Below are positions 25,974 to 34,925 of a stretch of DNA of 64,000 bases, one piece after another. The stretch is from Leisingera caerulea DSM 24564 (GTDB lineage Bacteria > Pseudomonadota > Alphaproteobacteria > Rhodobacterales > Rhodobacteraceae). Under the pieces are notes generated by a model. The model saw nothing but the letters and a program-made list of their open reading frames with translations, ran no database searches and had not been told where the DNA came from. Within the stretch, counting starts at the first letter, position 1; every line of letters begins with the position of its first letter. Both the position numbers and the translations under genes were made by a program. The stretch is taken from contig NZ_KI421513.1 in NCBI RefSeq assembly GCF_000473325.1, forward strand, positions 2,365,217 through 2,429,216, written 5' to 3'.

Positions 25974-27870
25974 ACCGCCCCAAACCGGTTTTGCGGCGGG
26001 TTTTCGCGGCGGGTTTGACGCCGTGGGCGGTCTTGTCCCAGAAGAACGGGCGGGCCACCAGCTCATAAGCCGCCTTGGCAGCGGCGAGGGCGCCCATCGG
26101 GAAATACAGGATCATTGCAGGCGCCCAGCCAGCCAGCCAGGGGCGGCCCATGTCCCGGGCGGCAGTGATGCAGATGATAAGCCCCAGAAGTTCAAAGAAC
26201 ACCAGCGCCGCCGCCGCCAGCGGCAGCAGCAGCGGCGGTGCTGCGCCTTCGCTGGGGTGCGGCAGGCCCAGGGCGATCAGCCAGAAGGACCACAGGAGCG
26301 GCGCAAACAGGAACTGCCCCAGCGTGCCCAGGAAGAAGGCCTGAAACCCCAGAAAGCGTTTCCAGCCCAGATCGCCCAGCAGCCGCAGCGGCTGGCGCAT
26401 GTGCACCAGGTAGGTGACCATAAACCCCTTCAGCCAGCGCGAGCGCTGCTTGACCCAGGGCCAAGGGCGGCAGTTGGCTTCCTCATATGTGGTGCTGGGC
26501 AGCATTTGGGTGCGGTAGCCCGCACGGTACAGGCGGACGCCCAGATCGGCATCCTCGGTCACGTTATGGGCATCCCAGCCGCCCAGCTCCTCCAGCACCT
26601 GACGGCGGACAAACATAGTGGTTCCGCCCAGCGGCACCACCAGCCCAAGCCGGGCAATGCCTTGCAGGACGATGCGGAACCAGCTGCCGTATTCCAGCGT
26701 GAAGCAGCGCGAGATCCAGTTGGTGCGCGGGTTGTAATAGTCGAGAACGCCCTGCACGCAGGCGGTGCGGTTGTCCGCCCGGGAAAAAGCTTGCGCCACC
26801 TTGCTCAGCTGGTCCGCTTCCGGCGCGTCTTCGGCATCCCAGACGCCGATGATCGCGCCGCGGCAGAAGTTCAGTGCATAATTCATCGCCCGCGGCTTGG
26901 TTGTCAGCCCGCCAAAGGCCGGGACCTCCACTACCCGTATCCAGGGCGGCAGGCGGGTGTTCTTCAGTGCGGCGCGGGTGACTCTGTCGTGTTCCTCCAG
27001 CACCAGGATCACGTCCGTCAAAGCCCGGGGGTAGCTGAGTTTGCGGATGCGTGACAGCAGGGCGCGGCTGATCTCAGCTTCCTTGTAAAGTGGGACCATA
27101 ACTGAAATGACCGGCTGCTCATGCCCGTTTTGCCGGCGGGCAGCAGGCAGCGGTGGCGGGGCAGTAAGGCGCCCCCGCGCGCGCGCGGACCAATAGGCCG
27201 CAAGCCCGCAGGCCTTCAGGGCCGTGAACAGCAGCACCGACACAAGCGCCAGCAGGCTGAGGGCGGTAAAGACCGCCGCCGGGGCGGTGCAGGACAGGTA
27301 CAGGGCGGGCAGGGTGCAGGCGGCCGCCACGGCGCGGCCCCGGGCAGGCTGCAGGGTGCGGCAGCTGAGCTGCGGCACCACGCTGCTGCTGGCCTGGCGC
27401 ACAAGCGAGGGGCTGAAATGGCTGGTGAGCAGGGCGGTGATCTGCGCCTCCCCGGCCAGCACCGGTGTGATGCTGCCAAAGCTGTCCTGCAGTTCGCGCT
27501 GCAGCGCCTCGAACCGGTCGGGGTGGGCAGTGGCAACGGTGACGGTCTTGCCCAGCTGCAGCCAGGGCAGGGCGCAATGGCGCAGCCAGAATTGAGCGGG
27601 TTTGCGGGCCAGCAGCCGGGCGTTGACAATCTGGCCGGTCAGATCGGCGCGGGGCATCCGGTACTGCCGCGCCAGCGTGTCCTGCACCTGGTCCTCGCTG
27701 GCCAGCCCCTCGGCCACCAGCACCCGCCCCAGCGCGGCCTTCTGATGCTGGCGCAGTACCAGCGCGCGCATCATGCTGGCGCCATCTTCCGGCAGCCGCG
27801 GGCCCGGCGAGGGCTTCCCCGCAAGCTGCGGCGGCCGGAGCTGCCGCAGCGGTTGTGACACAAAACCCAT
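25933..27870 (-). CDS. Membrane family 2 glycosyltransferase with GspE-N-like domain
   Basis: A 645-residue protein. Residues about 45-135 (LGRVLVAEGLASEDQVQDTL, then VATAHPDRFEALQREL) resemble the N-terminal domain of GspE/PilB secretion ATPases, as found fused to some glycosyltransferases. Two helices follow (about 185-225), then a processive GT2 domain: SVMVPLYKEAEIS, the DxD-like VWDAEDAPEAD, TEDADLGVRLYRAGY and QRSRWLKGF. Three to four C-terminal helices complete the cellulose-synthase-like layout. It probably polymerises or exports a surface polysaccharide. The product and the role of the N-terminal domain are unknown. An alternative start is MMRALVL at residue 33. The 3' end overlaps the convergent GntR gene. 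Confidence 0.88.
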   Translation of the reverse strand: MGFVSQPLRQLRPPQLAGKPSPGPRLPEDGASMMRALVLRQHQKAALGRVLVAEGLASEDQVQDTLARQYRMPRADLTGQIVNARLLARKPAQFWLRHCALPWLQLGKTVTVATAHPDRFEALQRELQDSFGSITPVLAGEAQITALLTSHFSPSLVRQASSSVVPQLSCRTLQPARGRAVAAACTLPALYLSCTAPAAVFTALSLLALVSVLLFTALKACGLAAYWSARARGRLTAPPPLPAARRQNGHEQPVISVMVPLYKEAEISRALLSRIRKLSYPRALTDVILVLEEHDRVTRAALKNTRLPPWIRVVEVPAFGGLTTKPRAMNYALNFCRGAIIGVWDAEDAPEADQLSKVAQAFSRADNRTACVQGVLDYYNPRTNWISRCFTLEYGSWFRIVLQGIARLGLVVPLGGTTMFVRRQVLEELGGWDAHNVTEDADLGVRLYRAGYRTQMLPSTTYEEANCRPWPWVKQRSRWLKGFMVTYLVHMRQPLRLLGDLGWKRFLGFQAFFLGTLGQFLFAPLLWSFWLIALGLPHPSEGAAPPLLLPLAAAALVFFELLGLIICITAARDMGRPWLAGWAPAMILYFPMGALAAAKAAYELVARPFFWDKTAHGVKPAAKTRRKTGLGRFSPARWRPVSAGS

Positions 27871-27942
27871 CGCCTGCCCGCACCAATAACCCCGTCAGGC
27901 CTTCAGGCTGCCGGCGGCGGCTTAAAAAACGGTAAACGCGGC

Positions 27943-27973
27943 GTTAACCATGCCGCCGGGCGGCATGGTTAAC
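27943..27973. repeat. 31-bp near-perfect palindrome between the GT2 gene and carA
   Basis: GTTAACCATGCCGCC (27943-27957) is the exact reverse complement of 27959-27973, with a single base between. It starts 8 bases after the carA stop on the minus strand and could be a carA terminator, but the T-run on that strand (27929-27924) is 13 bases away. On the plus strand six T (27977-27982) follow it closely, though no rightward gene reads in. Confidence 0.7.
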
Positions 27974-27980
27974 AGCTTTT

Positions 27981-29141
27981 TTACGCAGATTTGCGCTCGG
28001 CCATGGCCTCGGCAAAGCGTTCGAACAGGTAGAAGCTGTCCTGCGGGCCGGGGCTGGCCTCGGGGTGGTGCTGCACCGAATAGACCGGACGGCCGGAAAT
28101 GCGGATGCCGCAGTTGGAGCCGTCGAACAGCGACACATGGGTCTCCTCGACGCCCTCGGGCAGGGTCTGCGCGTCCACCGCAAAGCCGTGGTTCATAGAG
28201 GTGATCTCCACTTTGCCGGTGGAATGCTCCTTGACCGGGTGGTTGGCGCCGTGGTGGCCGTGGTTCATCTTGACGGTCTTGGCGCCCAGTGCCAGCGCCA
28301 GCATCTGGTGGCCGAGGCAGATGCCGAAGACCGGCAGGTCGGCTTTCAGAACGTCCTGGATCATCGGCACCGCGTATTCGCCGGTGGCGGCCGGGTCGCC
28401 CGGGCCGTTGGACAGGAACACGCCGTCAGGATTGTGGGCCAGCACCTCTTCCGCCGTGGCGGTGGCGGGCAGCACGGTCACGTCGCAGCCGGCCGAGGCC
28501 AGGCAGCGCAGGATGTTGCGCTTGGCACCATAGTCGATCGCCACGACCTTGTGCGCGGGCTCTTCCTGGCGGGCATAGCCGTCGGGCCAGGCCCAGCGCA
28601 TCTCATCCCAGCGGTAGCTTTGCGCGCAGGTCACATCCTTGGCCAGGTCCAGGCCCACCAGGCCGGACCACTCACGCGCCTTGGCGACCAGCGCCTCGAT
28701 GTCGAAGTTGCCCTCCGGGTCGTGGGCAAGGGCCACATGCGGCGCGCCTTGCTGGCGGATCGCGCGGGTCAGGCGGCGGGTGTCGACGCCGCCGATGGCG
28801 ATGCGGCCGGTGCGGGTCAGCCAGCCCTTCAGCTCTTCGGTGGCGCGCCAGTTCGACGCCAGCGTCGGGTCCCATTTCACCACCATGCCGGCGGCGACGG
28901 GATCTGCGGTTTCGTCATCCTCCGGCGTCACGCCGGTGTTGCCGATATGGGGGAAGGTGAAGGTGACGATCTGGCCCGCATAGGAGGGATCGGTCATGAT
29001 CTCCTGGTAGCCGGTCATCGCGGTGTTGAAGCAGAGCTCTGCCACGGTTTCGCCGGTGGCGCCGAAACCGGTGCCGTAAAAGACGGTGCCATCAGCGAGC
29101 GCCAGGCATGCGGTGGGCTTGGACGGGGCAGAAGCGGCCAT
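27981..29141 (-). CDS. carA: Carbamoyl-phosphate synthase small subunit
   Basis: A glutaminase subunit that supplies ammonia to CarB for arginine and pyrimidine synthesis. The N-terminal domain has LALADGTVFYGTGFGA, FNTAMTGYQEIMTDPSYAGQ and THFPHIGN-like TFPHIGNTGV. The class I glutamine amidotransferase domain has the nucleophile elbow FGICLGHQMLALALG and the histidine/glutamate pair in QHHPEASPGP. The start is uncertain: ATGs at 29171, 29156 and 29141 are in frame. The last (MAASAPSKP, 386 residues) is chosen for family length, with GGAG upstream. carB is not adjacent, as is common in this group. Confidence 0.96.
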   Translation of the reverse strand: MAASAPSKPTACLALADGTVFYGTGFGATGETVAELCFNTAMTGYQEIMTDPSYAGQIVTFTFPHIGNTGVTPEDDETADPVAAGMVVKWDPTLASNWRATEELKGWLTRTGRIAIGGVDTRRLTRAIRQQGAPHVALAHDPEGNFDIEALVAKAREWSGLVGLDLAKDVTCAQSYRWDEMRWAWPDGYARQEEPAHKVVAIDYGAKRNILRCLASAGCDVTVLPATATAEEVLAHNPDGVFLSNGPGDPAATGEYAVPMIQDVLKADLPVFGICLGHQMLALALGAKTVKMNHGHHGANHPVKEHSTGKVEITSMNHGFAVDAQTLPEGVEETHVSLFDGSNCGIRISGRPVYSVQHHPEASPGPQDSFYLFERFAEAMAERKSA

Positions 29142-29323
29142 TGCGCGAGTCTCCATGCGGGTGAAATTCATGGGCTTGTAAGGGGGGCGCGGCAGCGGGT
29201 CAAGCCTGCAAGGAGCGGGCAGGCTGACGCGGGGTCGGGAATAGAAGATTTACTGTAAACTTGCACAGCAGCGGCAGAATGGATAACCATCGGTGTCCGG
29301 CAACCATGGGGATGCTTTTGAAT

Positions 29324-29797
29324 ATGGATACGCACACCCGGGTCAATCAGGCCCTGAAGCAAGCGATGAAAGACAAGGCGGCAGAGCGGCTGTGTACGCT
29401 GCGGCTGATCAATGCTGCGATCAAGGACCGGGAAATCGCCGCCCGCGCCGACGGCGAGGAGGGTGGCATCGGCGAAGAGGAAATCCTGGCCATCCTGGGC
29501 AAGATGACCAAGCAGCGCAAGGAAAGCGCCCGCGCCTATGAGGAAGGCGGGCGGCTGGATCTGGCAGAGCGGGAACTGGGCGAGATCGCCGTTATCGAGG
29601 AATTTCTGCCGCAGCAGTTGAGCGACGAGGAAGCCGAGGACGCGGTGAAGGCCGCGGTTGCTGAAACCGGCGCCGAATCGATTCGCGACATGGGTAAGGT
29701 GATGGCCGCGCTGAAGTCGAAATACACCGGCCAGATGGATTTCGGCAAAGCCGGGCCGATGGTCAAGGACCAGCTCTGCAGCAAGGGCGGCTGCTGA
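29324..29797 (+). CDS. GatB/YqeY domain-containing protein
   Basis: A 157-residue protein of the YqeY family, related to the tail domain of the GatB amidotransferase subunit. The start reads MDTHTRVNQALKQAMKDK. KERLCTLRLINAAIKDREI-like sequence and the family motifs FLPQQLSDEEAE and DMGKVMAALKSKYTGQMDFGK are all present. Bacterial YqeY has no fixed function; a tRNA-linked role has been suggested. The ATG at 29324 matches the family start, though 29306 and 29312 are alternatives closer to GGGGA. It is divergent from carA, a frequent arrangement in Rhodobacteraceae. Confidence 0.92.
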   Translation: MDTHTRVNQALKQAMKDKAAERLCTLRLINAAIKDREIAARADGEEGGIGEEEILAILGKMTKQRKESARAYEEGGRLDLAERELGEIAVIEEFLPQQLSDEEAEDAVKAAVAETGAESIRDMGKVMAALKSKYTGQMDFGKAGPMVKDQLCSKGGC

Positions 29798-29870
29798 TTT
29801 GCCGCAACCTGGCTGAGACCGCGCTGGCGCGGTGCCCGCGGCGCGAGTATCTGACCAAAGAAGAAGAGAT

Positions 29871-29891
29871 AAGGCCCGCATTGCGGGCCTT
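29871..29891. terminator. Bidirectional hairpin between yqeY and the DUF2244 gene
   Basis: AAGGCCCGCA (29871-29880) and TGCGGGCCTT (29882-29891) form a 10-bp inverted repeat between two convergent genes. On the minus strand a pyrimidine-rich tract follows (ATCTCTTCTTCTTTGG); on the plus strand only TTG. It probably ends both transcripts, better for the leftward one. Confidence 0.6.
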
Positions 29892-29903
29892 GTTCGTGTC
29901 TGC

Positions 29904-30386
29904 CTAGTCAGACAAGGCGGATTTGAGGTCGCCGTAAAGCGCGACCCGCTCCTCCTCTGACAGAAAGGCGCCGATCTCCACCTCACGGCCGCAGCCCTGC
30001 AGAGTGACATAATGCGGCACCGGACCGTCGTGGTCGTGCATCTCCACCCGTGCCCAATAGCGGTTGCAGTGCCAGCTTTGCCGCCTGCCGTCCGGGTTGA
30101 TCCGCTCCAGATGCGCGTCTTCCGGGCCGATGGTCAGCACCTCCAAAATCTGGTGGTCGCGGCGGCTGCGGTCCAGCGCCCATTTAAGGCCGAACAGGGT
30201 AAGCAGCAGGAACGGCAGCAGCCCCCACAGCAGGACGGAGCCCAGCACCGGGATCAGCGGCACGCAGATCAGCGCCGCGGTGAGGCCCAGGAACCGTGCA
30301 TAGCCCTGCGGCGGCAAAGACTGATGCGGCCAGAGGTGCAGCTCACGCTCGGCGCCGGGTTGCGGTCGGGTCCAGTTGTAGGGCAT
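29904..30386 (-). CDS. DUF2244 membrane protein
   Basis: A 160-residue protein of the DUF2244 family. It has an N-terminal soluble stretch (ELHLWPHQSLPPQGYARFL, the family hallmark with N/H-x-S-L), two transmembrane helices (about 30-75) and a cytosolic domain (VLTIGPEDAHLERINPDGR, then WARVEM and a C-terminal SEEERVALYGDLKSAL). The start at 30386 (MPYNW) is chosen over a frame 30 codons longer that has no family similarity. DUF2244 genes commonly lie next to ctaD and other cytochrome c oxidase genes in alphaproteobacteria, so a role linked to that enzyme has been suspected. This is context only. Confidence 0.88.
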   Translation of the reverse strand: MPYNWTRPQPGAERELHLWPHQSLPPQGYARFLGLTAALICVPLIPVLGSVLLWGLLPFLLLTLFGLKWALDRSRRDHQILEVLTIGPEDAHLERINPDGRRQSWHCNRYWARVEMHDHDGPVPHYVTLQGCGREVEIGAFLSEEERVALYGDLKSALSD

Positions 30387-30477
30387 CGGTTCGCGCCTGC
30401 TGAAATGGGTGTCTTTCTTAATGATGTAGCTGAAAGACTGGATTTCCACTGCCTTGATACCGCAGGCGGGCGTCACG

Positions 30478-30512
30478 AAAAAGGCCCCGGAGCAGATGCG
30501 CCGGGGCCTTTT
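30478..30512 (-). terminator. Rho-independent terminator after ctaD
   Basis: AAGGCCCCGG (30481-30490) pairs with CCGGGGCCTT (30501-30510) around a 10-base loop. On the minus strand the stem runs into five T (30482-30478). It lies 26 bases after the ctaD stop. Confidence 0.8.
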
Positions 30513-30535
30513 CCAATGTCAGTGTCTGAGGCCGC

Positions 30536-32209
30536 TTAATGCGAATGCGAGCGGTCCCAGTCTTCCTGCTTGGGCAGGATTTCGAAGGTGTGCTCCGGCG
30601 GCGGGGAGGGCAGGGTCCACTCCAGGGTGTCCGCGTATTCGTTCCAGTAGTTGTTCTGGGTGACGCGGGCGCCGCGCAGCAGCGAATAGATCACCACGCC
30701 GAAGAACAGCAGGAACGAGGCAAAGGACAGGAACGCGCCATAGGACGAGATCTTGTTCCAGTAGGCGAACCCTTCCGGGTAGTCGATATACCGGCGCGGC
30801 ATGCCCTGACGGCCCAGGAAGTGCTGCGGGAAGAAGGTCAGGTTGGCGCCGATGAAGAACATCCAGAAGTGGATCTGAGCGCCCAGCTCGTTGTACTGGC
30901 GGCCGGTCATCTTGCCGAAGTAGAAGTAGACGCCTGCGAAGATCGCAAACACGGCACCCAGGCTCATCACGTAATGGAAGTGAGCCACGACGTAGTAGGT
31001 GTCGTGATAGGCGCGGTCGACGGAGGCCTGCGACAGCACCACGCCGGTCACACCGCCGACGGTGAACAGGAACAGGAAGCCGAAGGCGAACATCATCGGT
31101 GCCTTGAACTCGATGGAGCCGCCCCACATGGTGGCGATCCAGGAGAACACTTTCACTCCGGTCGGAACCGCGATGACCATCGTGGCGAGCATGAAGTAAG
31201 CCTGCTGGTTCAGCGACATGCCGACGGTGTACATGTGGTGCGCCCACACGACAAAGCCCAGCACGCCGATGGCGATGATCGCCCAGACCATCGGCAGGTA
31301 GCCGAACACCGGCTTGCGCGCGAAGGTGGCGATGACGTGGGAGATGATGCCGAAGCCGGGCAGGATCACGATGTACACTTCCGGGTGGCCGAAGAACCAC
31401 AGGATGTGCTGGTACAGGATCGGATCGCCGCCGCCGGCCGCATCAAAGAAGGTGAAGCCGAAGTTGCGGTCCATCAGCAGCATGGTGATGGCGCCGGCCA
31501 GCACCGGCAGCGACAGCAGGATCAGCCAGGAGGTGACGAAGATCGACCAGGAGAACAGCGGCACCTTGAACAGGGTCATGCCGGGGGCGCGCATGTTCAG
31601 GAAGGTGGTGATCATGTTGATCGCACCCAGGATCGAGGACGCGCCGGAGACGTGCACGGCGAAGATCGCCAGGTCCATCGAGTAGCCGCCTTCGTTCACG
31701 GACAGCGGCGGGTACAGAACCCAGCCCACGCCGGAACCCAGCTGGTCATTGCCGCCCGGGGAGACAACCGAGAGCACCGCCAGAGAGGTGCCTGCGACAT
31801 ACATCCAGAAGCTGAGGTTGTTCATCCGCGGGAACGCCATGTCCGGCGCGCCGATCTGCAGCGGCATGAAGTAGTTGCCGAAACCGCCGAACAGGGCCGG
31901 GATCACCACGAAGAACATCATCAGGATGCCGTGGGCGGTGATCATCACGTTCCAGAGGTGGCCGTTCGGGGTACATTCCGCGGAGGCGTCGGCAAACATG
32001 CGCGCACCCTCCAGGCACATGTACTGAACGCCGGGGTCCATCAGTTCCAGCCGCATGTAAACGGTGAAGATGACGGAGATGAGACCTGCGATCGCCGAAA
32101 CGATCAGGTAAAGAATGCCGATATCCTTATGGTTCGTGCTCATGAACCAGCGGGTGAAGAAACTCCGCTCGTCCTCGTGGCCGTGACCATGAATGGCTGC
32201 GTCTGCCAT
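30536..32209 (-). CDS. ctaD: Cytochrome c oxidase subunit I (aa3 type)
   Basis: A 557-residue, twelve-helix haem-copper oxidase subunit I, which holds haem a, haem a3 and CuB and reduces O2 while pumping protons. Helix VI has [21 protein letters not shown] with the cross-linked His-Tyr pair. The haem/CuB histidines HH ([10 protein letters not shown]) and [17 protein letters not shown] are present. YAMPLQIG-like [18 protein letters not shown] marks the family. GGAGG lies 6-10 bases before the ATG. Other cta genes are not adjacent. An FNR-type site lies 107 bases upstream, between this gene and the divergent HIT gene. Confidence 0.98.
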   Translation of the reverse strand: MADAAIHGHGHEDERSFFTRWFMSTNHKDIGILYLIVSAIAGLISVIFTVYMRLELMDPGVQYMCLEGARMFADASAECTPNGHLWNVMITAHGILMMFFVVIPALFGGFGNYFMPLQIGAPDMAFPRMNNLSFWMYVAGTSLAVLSVVSPGGNDQLGSGVGWVLYPPLSVNEGGYSMDLAIFAVHVSGASSILGAINMITTFLNMRAPGMTLFKVPLFSWSIFVTSWLILLSLPVLAGAITMLLMDRNFGFTFFDAAGGGDPILYQHILWFFGHPEVYIVILPGFGIISHVIATFARKPVFGYLPMVWAIIAIGVLGFVVWAHHMYTVGMSLNQQAYFMLATMVIAVPTGVKVFSWIATMWGGSIEFKAPMMFAFGFLFLFTVGGVTGVVLSQASVDRAYHDTYYVVAHFHYVMSLGAVFAIFAGVYFYFGKMTGRQYNELGAQIHFWMFFIGANLTFFPQHFLGRQGMPRRYIDYPEGFAYWNKISSYGAFLSFASFLLFFGVVIYSLLRGARVTQNNYWNEYADTLEWTLPSPPPEHTFEILPKQEDWDRSHSH

Positions 32210-32315
32210 TTAGGTGCCTCCTGCTGCATAACGAAAGGCCCCCGGAGACGGACTCCGGGCGGCCTGGATTCCTTGGAGTATTAGAATGGCCCGCCGTGGC
32301 CTTCAATGGCGGAGT

Positions 32316-32329
32316 TTGATCTGGATCAA
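32316..32329. promoter_or_regulatory. FNR/FnrL-type binding site between ctaD and the HIT gene
   Basis: TTGATCTGGATCAA is a perfect match to the FNR consensus TTGAT-N4-ATCAA. It lies 107 bases upstream of ctaD and 114 bases upstream of the divergent HIT gene. FnrL is the oxygen-sensing iron-sulfur regulator of Rhodobacteraceae, so control of the aa3 oxidase by oxygen is the obvious reading. Which gene it acts on, and whether it activates or represses, cannot be told from the site. Confidence 0.75.
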
Positions 32330-32442
32330 GATTTATTGCCGCAGGGCCTTGAAACCGCAGGCTGTGTTTCGGACCGGCGGCGCTTGACCTGGCGTTCGGG
32401 CGCGCGCACAACCGGGGAAAGACATAGAAGGAGGCCAGGCGC

Positions 32443-32868
32443 ATGCCCGATTATGATCCCGACAACATTTTTGCCAAGCTCCTGCGCGGCGAGATCCCCT
32501 CGACCCGTGTCTATGAGGACGACGACACGCTGGCCTTCATGGATATCATGCCGCGCGCGGACGGGCATCTCCTGGTGATTCCGAAAACGGCCTGCCGCAA
32601 CCTGCTGGATGCCAGCCCGGAGCAGATGGCGGCTGTGATGCGGACAGTGCAGAAGCTGTCCCATGCGGTGATCAAGGCCTTTGGTGCCGATGGCGTGACC
32701 GTTCAGCAGTTCAACGAGGCGGCCGGCGGGCAGGAAGTGTTTCACCTGCACATGCATGTGCTGCCGCGCAAGGAGGGCGACCGGCTGCGGCCGCCGGGGC
32801 AGATGGGCGATATGGATCAGATTCAGGCCCAGGCGGAAAAAATTCGCGCGGCCCTTGGGCAGGACTGA
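32443..32868 (+). CDS. HIT family protein
   Basis: A 141-residue histidine triad protein of the Hint branch. It shows NIFAKLLRGEIPSTRVYEDD, FMDIMPRADGHLLVIPK and the triad motif HLHMHVLP (HxHxHxx, catalytic second histidine). These are nucleoside phosphoramidase / nucleotide-binding enzymes; the cellular substrate is usually unknown. The ATG at 32443 has AAGGAGG at 32428-32434. It is divergent from ctaD and followed by a clear terminator, so it is monocistronic. Confidence 0.95.
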   Translation: MPDYDPDNIFAKLLRGEIPSTRVYEDDDTLAFMDIMPRADGHLLVIPKTACRNLLDASPEQMAAVMRTVQKLSHAVIKAFGADGVTVQQFNEAAGGQEVFHLHMHVLPRKEGDRLRPPGQMGDMDQIQAQAEKIRAALGQD

Positions 32869-32896
32869 AGGCTGCCGCCTATCCAGCGCCTTTGGG

Positions 32897-32922
32897 ACGC
32901 CGCCGGTTCAGGCGGCGTTTTT
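32897..32922 (+). terminator. Rho-independent terminator after the HIT gene
   Basis: ACGCCGCC (32897-32904) pairs with GGCGGCGT (32911-32918), loop GGTTCA, followed by five T. It lies 28 bases after the stop codon. Confidence 0.85.
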
Positions 32923-33239
32923 CACTGTGAATTAGTGCGTGAAACCCTCCGCGGCTTCGGGCATTTGAATTAAATGTTGAATTTCAGTTGAATTTGATCA
33001 TAGCTGTTTCTCAAATTGGTTGTAAGTCAGAGAGGGCGCACGCGCCCAAGCGTATGGGGTCCCAAGAATTGGGGTGGTCCGGCACCGGTTGCCTGCTGTG
33101 TCAGAGGGGCAAATGCCGGGTTTTCATTATTGACAGGCTGACTGCCTGAAACGTGCGGGCCGCTGCGCCTGCACGCAGGCCTATGCTTGCGGCGCGCGCG
33201 GTCTCTTTGGCCCGGAAAAAGCAGTATTGGAGGGGCGCA
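32923..33239 (+). promoter_or_regulatory. AT-rich regulatory region upstream of the LuxR-like/hydrolase fusion
   Basis: This stretch has no supportable gene on either strand. Its centre (about 32963-33020) is strikingly AT-rich for the window and carries three near-direct repeats: TTGAATTA at 32965, TTGAATTT at 32977 and TTGAATTT at 32988, spaced 12 and 11 bases, about one helical turn each. A GGGCGC-AC-GCGCCC inverted repeat lies at about 33037-33050. Sequence before the start is GC-rich again. A regulated promoter is likely; no sigma-70 hexamer pair is convincing. Confidence 0.45.
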
Positions 33240-34925
33240 GTGACGCTCTTGTACCGCGCGCAGGCCATGTCCCAGGAGCAGGTCGCCGCCGCAATTTACG
33301 AGACCATGATCCGGCCGGAGCAGTTCGACCGGTTTTTCTCCGGGCTGCCGGCAGCAGGCGAGGCTGCCGCGGGCGCCGGGGCGCCGCAGCGTCCGCGGGG
33401 GGCGCCGGTGCTGCGGGCGCATTTTGCCCGCGCGGCGCAAATCCAGGAACAGCAATGGGAGCAGGCCGGGCGGCCGCATCCTGGCGGGTATTCAGAGGCC
33501 TGCAACCGGTTCTGGATGCTGGCCGGGACCGGGTCCGGCAGCAGGCTGCTCAATGCCTCGCAGCGGGCGGCGCGGCAATTGATAGGCTGCAGTGATCTTG
33601 CTTCGGCCATGGGGCTGACGCCGGCGGCTGCAGACCGGTGGCACACCTTCCTGGAGCAGGTGCGCCAGGGTGCGTTTTCGTGGCAGGACGTTCTGGTGCT
33701 GGGCACCCGCCGCCCCGGAGAGCGGTTCCTGTGCCGCCCGGTCCGGCTGGACACTGCTGGCGGCGCGGCCGTGGCGGTGATGGCGGAGCGTCTGGATTGG
33801 GAATGGCACGGCGAGGCCGCGGGCCAGGTTGCTACAGCCTTTGGCCTGCGGAAAGCTGACCTCAAGCGTTTCAAAGCAGTGCTAAGCGGTCCCGGCGGCA
33901 AGGTTTCGGACGGGCTGCAGCAGGCTGCCGCCCGGGCCGGAGCGCCGGGCACGGCAGAGCTGATCCGGCTGGCCGCCTTTCTGATGACCGAGCACGTCCG
34001 GGATCTGAAAATTGCGCGCGGAGAGCTGCTGCCGCCCGCGGAGGACGTCCAGGACAGCAGCGGGCAGCGCTGCCAGTATTTCCGGCTGGGGGCGGAAACC
34101 GGCCAGCCGGTGATCTTCGTGCACGGGCTGCTGGACGGTATTGCCCCGCTGCAGCGGCTGCAGCCGCAGCTGCGGATGCTTGGGTTCCGGGTCTATGCGC
34201 CGATGCGGGCCGGCTACGGTGGCTCGGCGCCGCTGCCGCGCGGGCAGGATCCGGCGGATGCCTTTGTGCGGCAGCTGGAGGCGCTGATGCGCCGCGAAAA
34301 CCTGCAGCGTCCAGTACTGCTGAGCCATCGCGGTGGCGCGCTGTACGGCTGCCGCGCCGCCAACCGCCTGCACCGGCGGATCGCCGGGCTGGTGGCGGTG
34401 GCGCCGAATTGCTCCATCACCTCGACGCGGCAGTTTTCCGGGCTGCGGGGGTATGCCTGGCTTGTCGCCGCCTGCGCCGCGCGGGCCGGCTGGCTGCTGC
34501 CGGTGCTGATGAAGGGCTGGTCCGCGGCGTTGCGCTGGTACGGTCCCAAGGCCCTGCTGCGGTTTCAGACCGCCCGCGGCAGCCGCGAACGGGCCTTGCT
34601 GCATAAAATGGAGCTGCTGCAGCTGCTGCAGCAGAGCCAGGCGCTGTTCCTGCAGCAGGGCGGGGCCGGGTTTCTGACGGATGTGCAGATGATGCGGCGC
34701 GGCGTTCAGAAGCTGCCGCTGCCGCGCGAAACGCGGGCGGTTTTCCTGCACGGCGGCGAGGATCACGTGGCGCCGCTGCGTGATGTGCGGGATGCGCTGA
34801 ACGGGCTTGGCGGCGCGCAGCTGTGCGTCAGCCAAGAGGCGGGCGCGCTGGTGTTCTACACCTTTCCGGAACTGGTTCTAACCGCTCTGCAGGACTGCGC
34901 CGCAGCTGCACCGGACGCCGCCTAG
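33240..34925 (+). CDS. LuxR-like / alpha-beta hydrolase fusion lacking its catalytic triad
   Basis: A 561-residue protein in three parts. Residues 1-200 form a sensor-like region ([28 protein letters not shown]). Residues about 205-255 resemble a degenerate LuxR helix-turn-helix, ending [16 protein letters not shown], the usual end of such domains in Roseobacter LuxR proteins. The rest is an alpha/beta hydrolase fold ([36 protein letters not shown]). The nucleophile elbow reads LLSHRGG instead of GHSxGG, placing His 363 where Ser should be. The late catalytic His position reads [13 protein letters not shown], where relatives have GH. It is probably a ligand-sensing or structural pseudo-hydrolase. 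The GTG at 33240 has GGAGGGG at 33229-33235; longer in-frame starts exist. Confidence 0.75.
   Translation: MTLLYRAQAMSQEQVAAAIYETMIRPEQFDRFFSGLPAAGEAAAGAGAPQRPRGAPVLRAHFARAAQIQEQQWEQAGRPHPGGYSEACNRFWMLAGTGSGSRLLNASQRAARQLIGCSDLASAMGLTPAAADRWHTFLEQVRQGAFSWQDVLVLGTRRPGERFLCRPVRLDTAGGAAVAVMAERLDWEWHGEAAGQVATAFGLRKADLKRFKAVLSGPGGKVSDGLQQAAARAGAPGTAELIRLAAFLMTEHVRDLKIARGELLPPAEDVQDSSGQRCQYFRLGAETGQPVIFVHGLLDGIAPLQRLQPQLRMLGFRVYAPMRAGYGGSAPLPRGQDPADAFVRQLEALMRRENLQRPVLLSHRGGALYGCRAANRLHRRIAGLVAVAPNCSITSTRQFSGLRGYAWLVAACAARAGWLLPVLMKGWSAALRWYGPKALLRFQTARGSRERALLHKMELLQLLQQSQALFLQQGGAGFLTDVQMMRRGVQKLPLPRETRAVFLHGGEDHVAPLRDVRDALNGLGGAQLCVSQEAGALVFYTFPELVLTALQDCAAAAPDAA

Noticed and set aside
30539..32284. 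Long plus-strand open frame (581 codons) opposite ctaD
   Set aside because: It is antisense to a highly conserved oxidase gene; its His/Glu/Gln-rich product has no recognisable domain.
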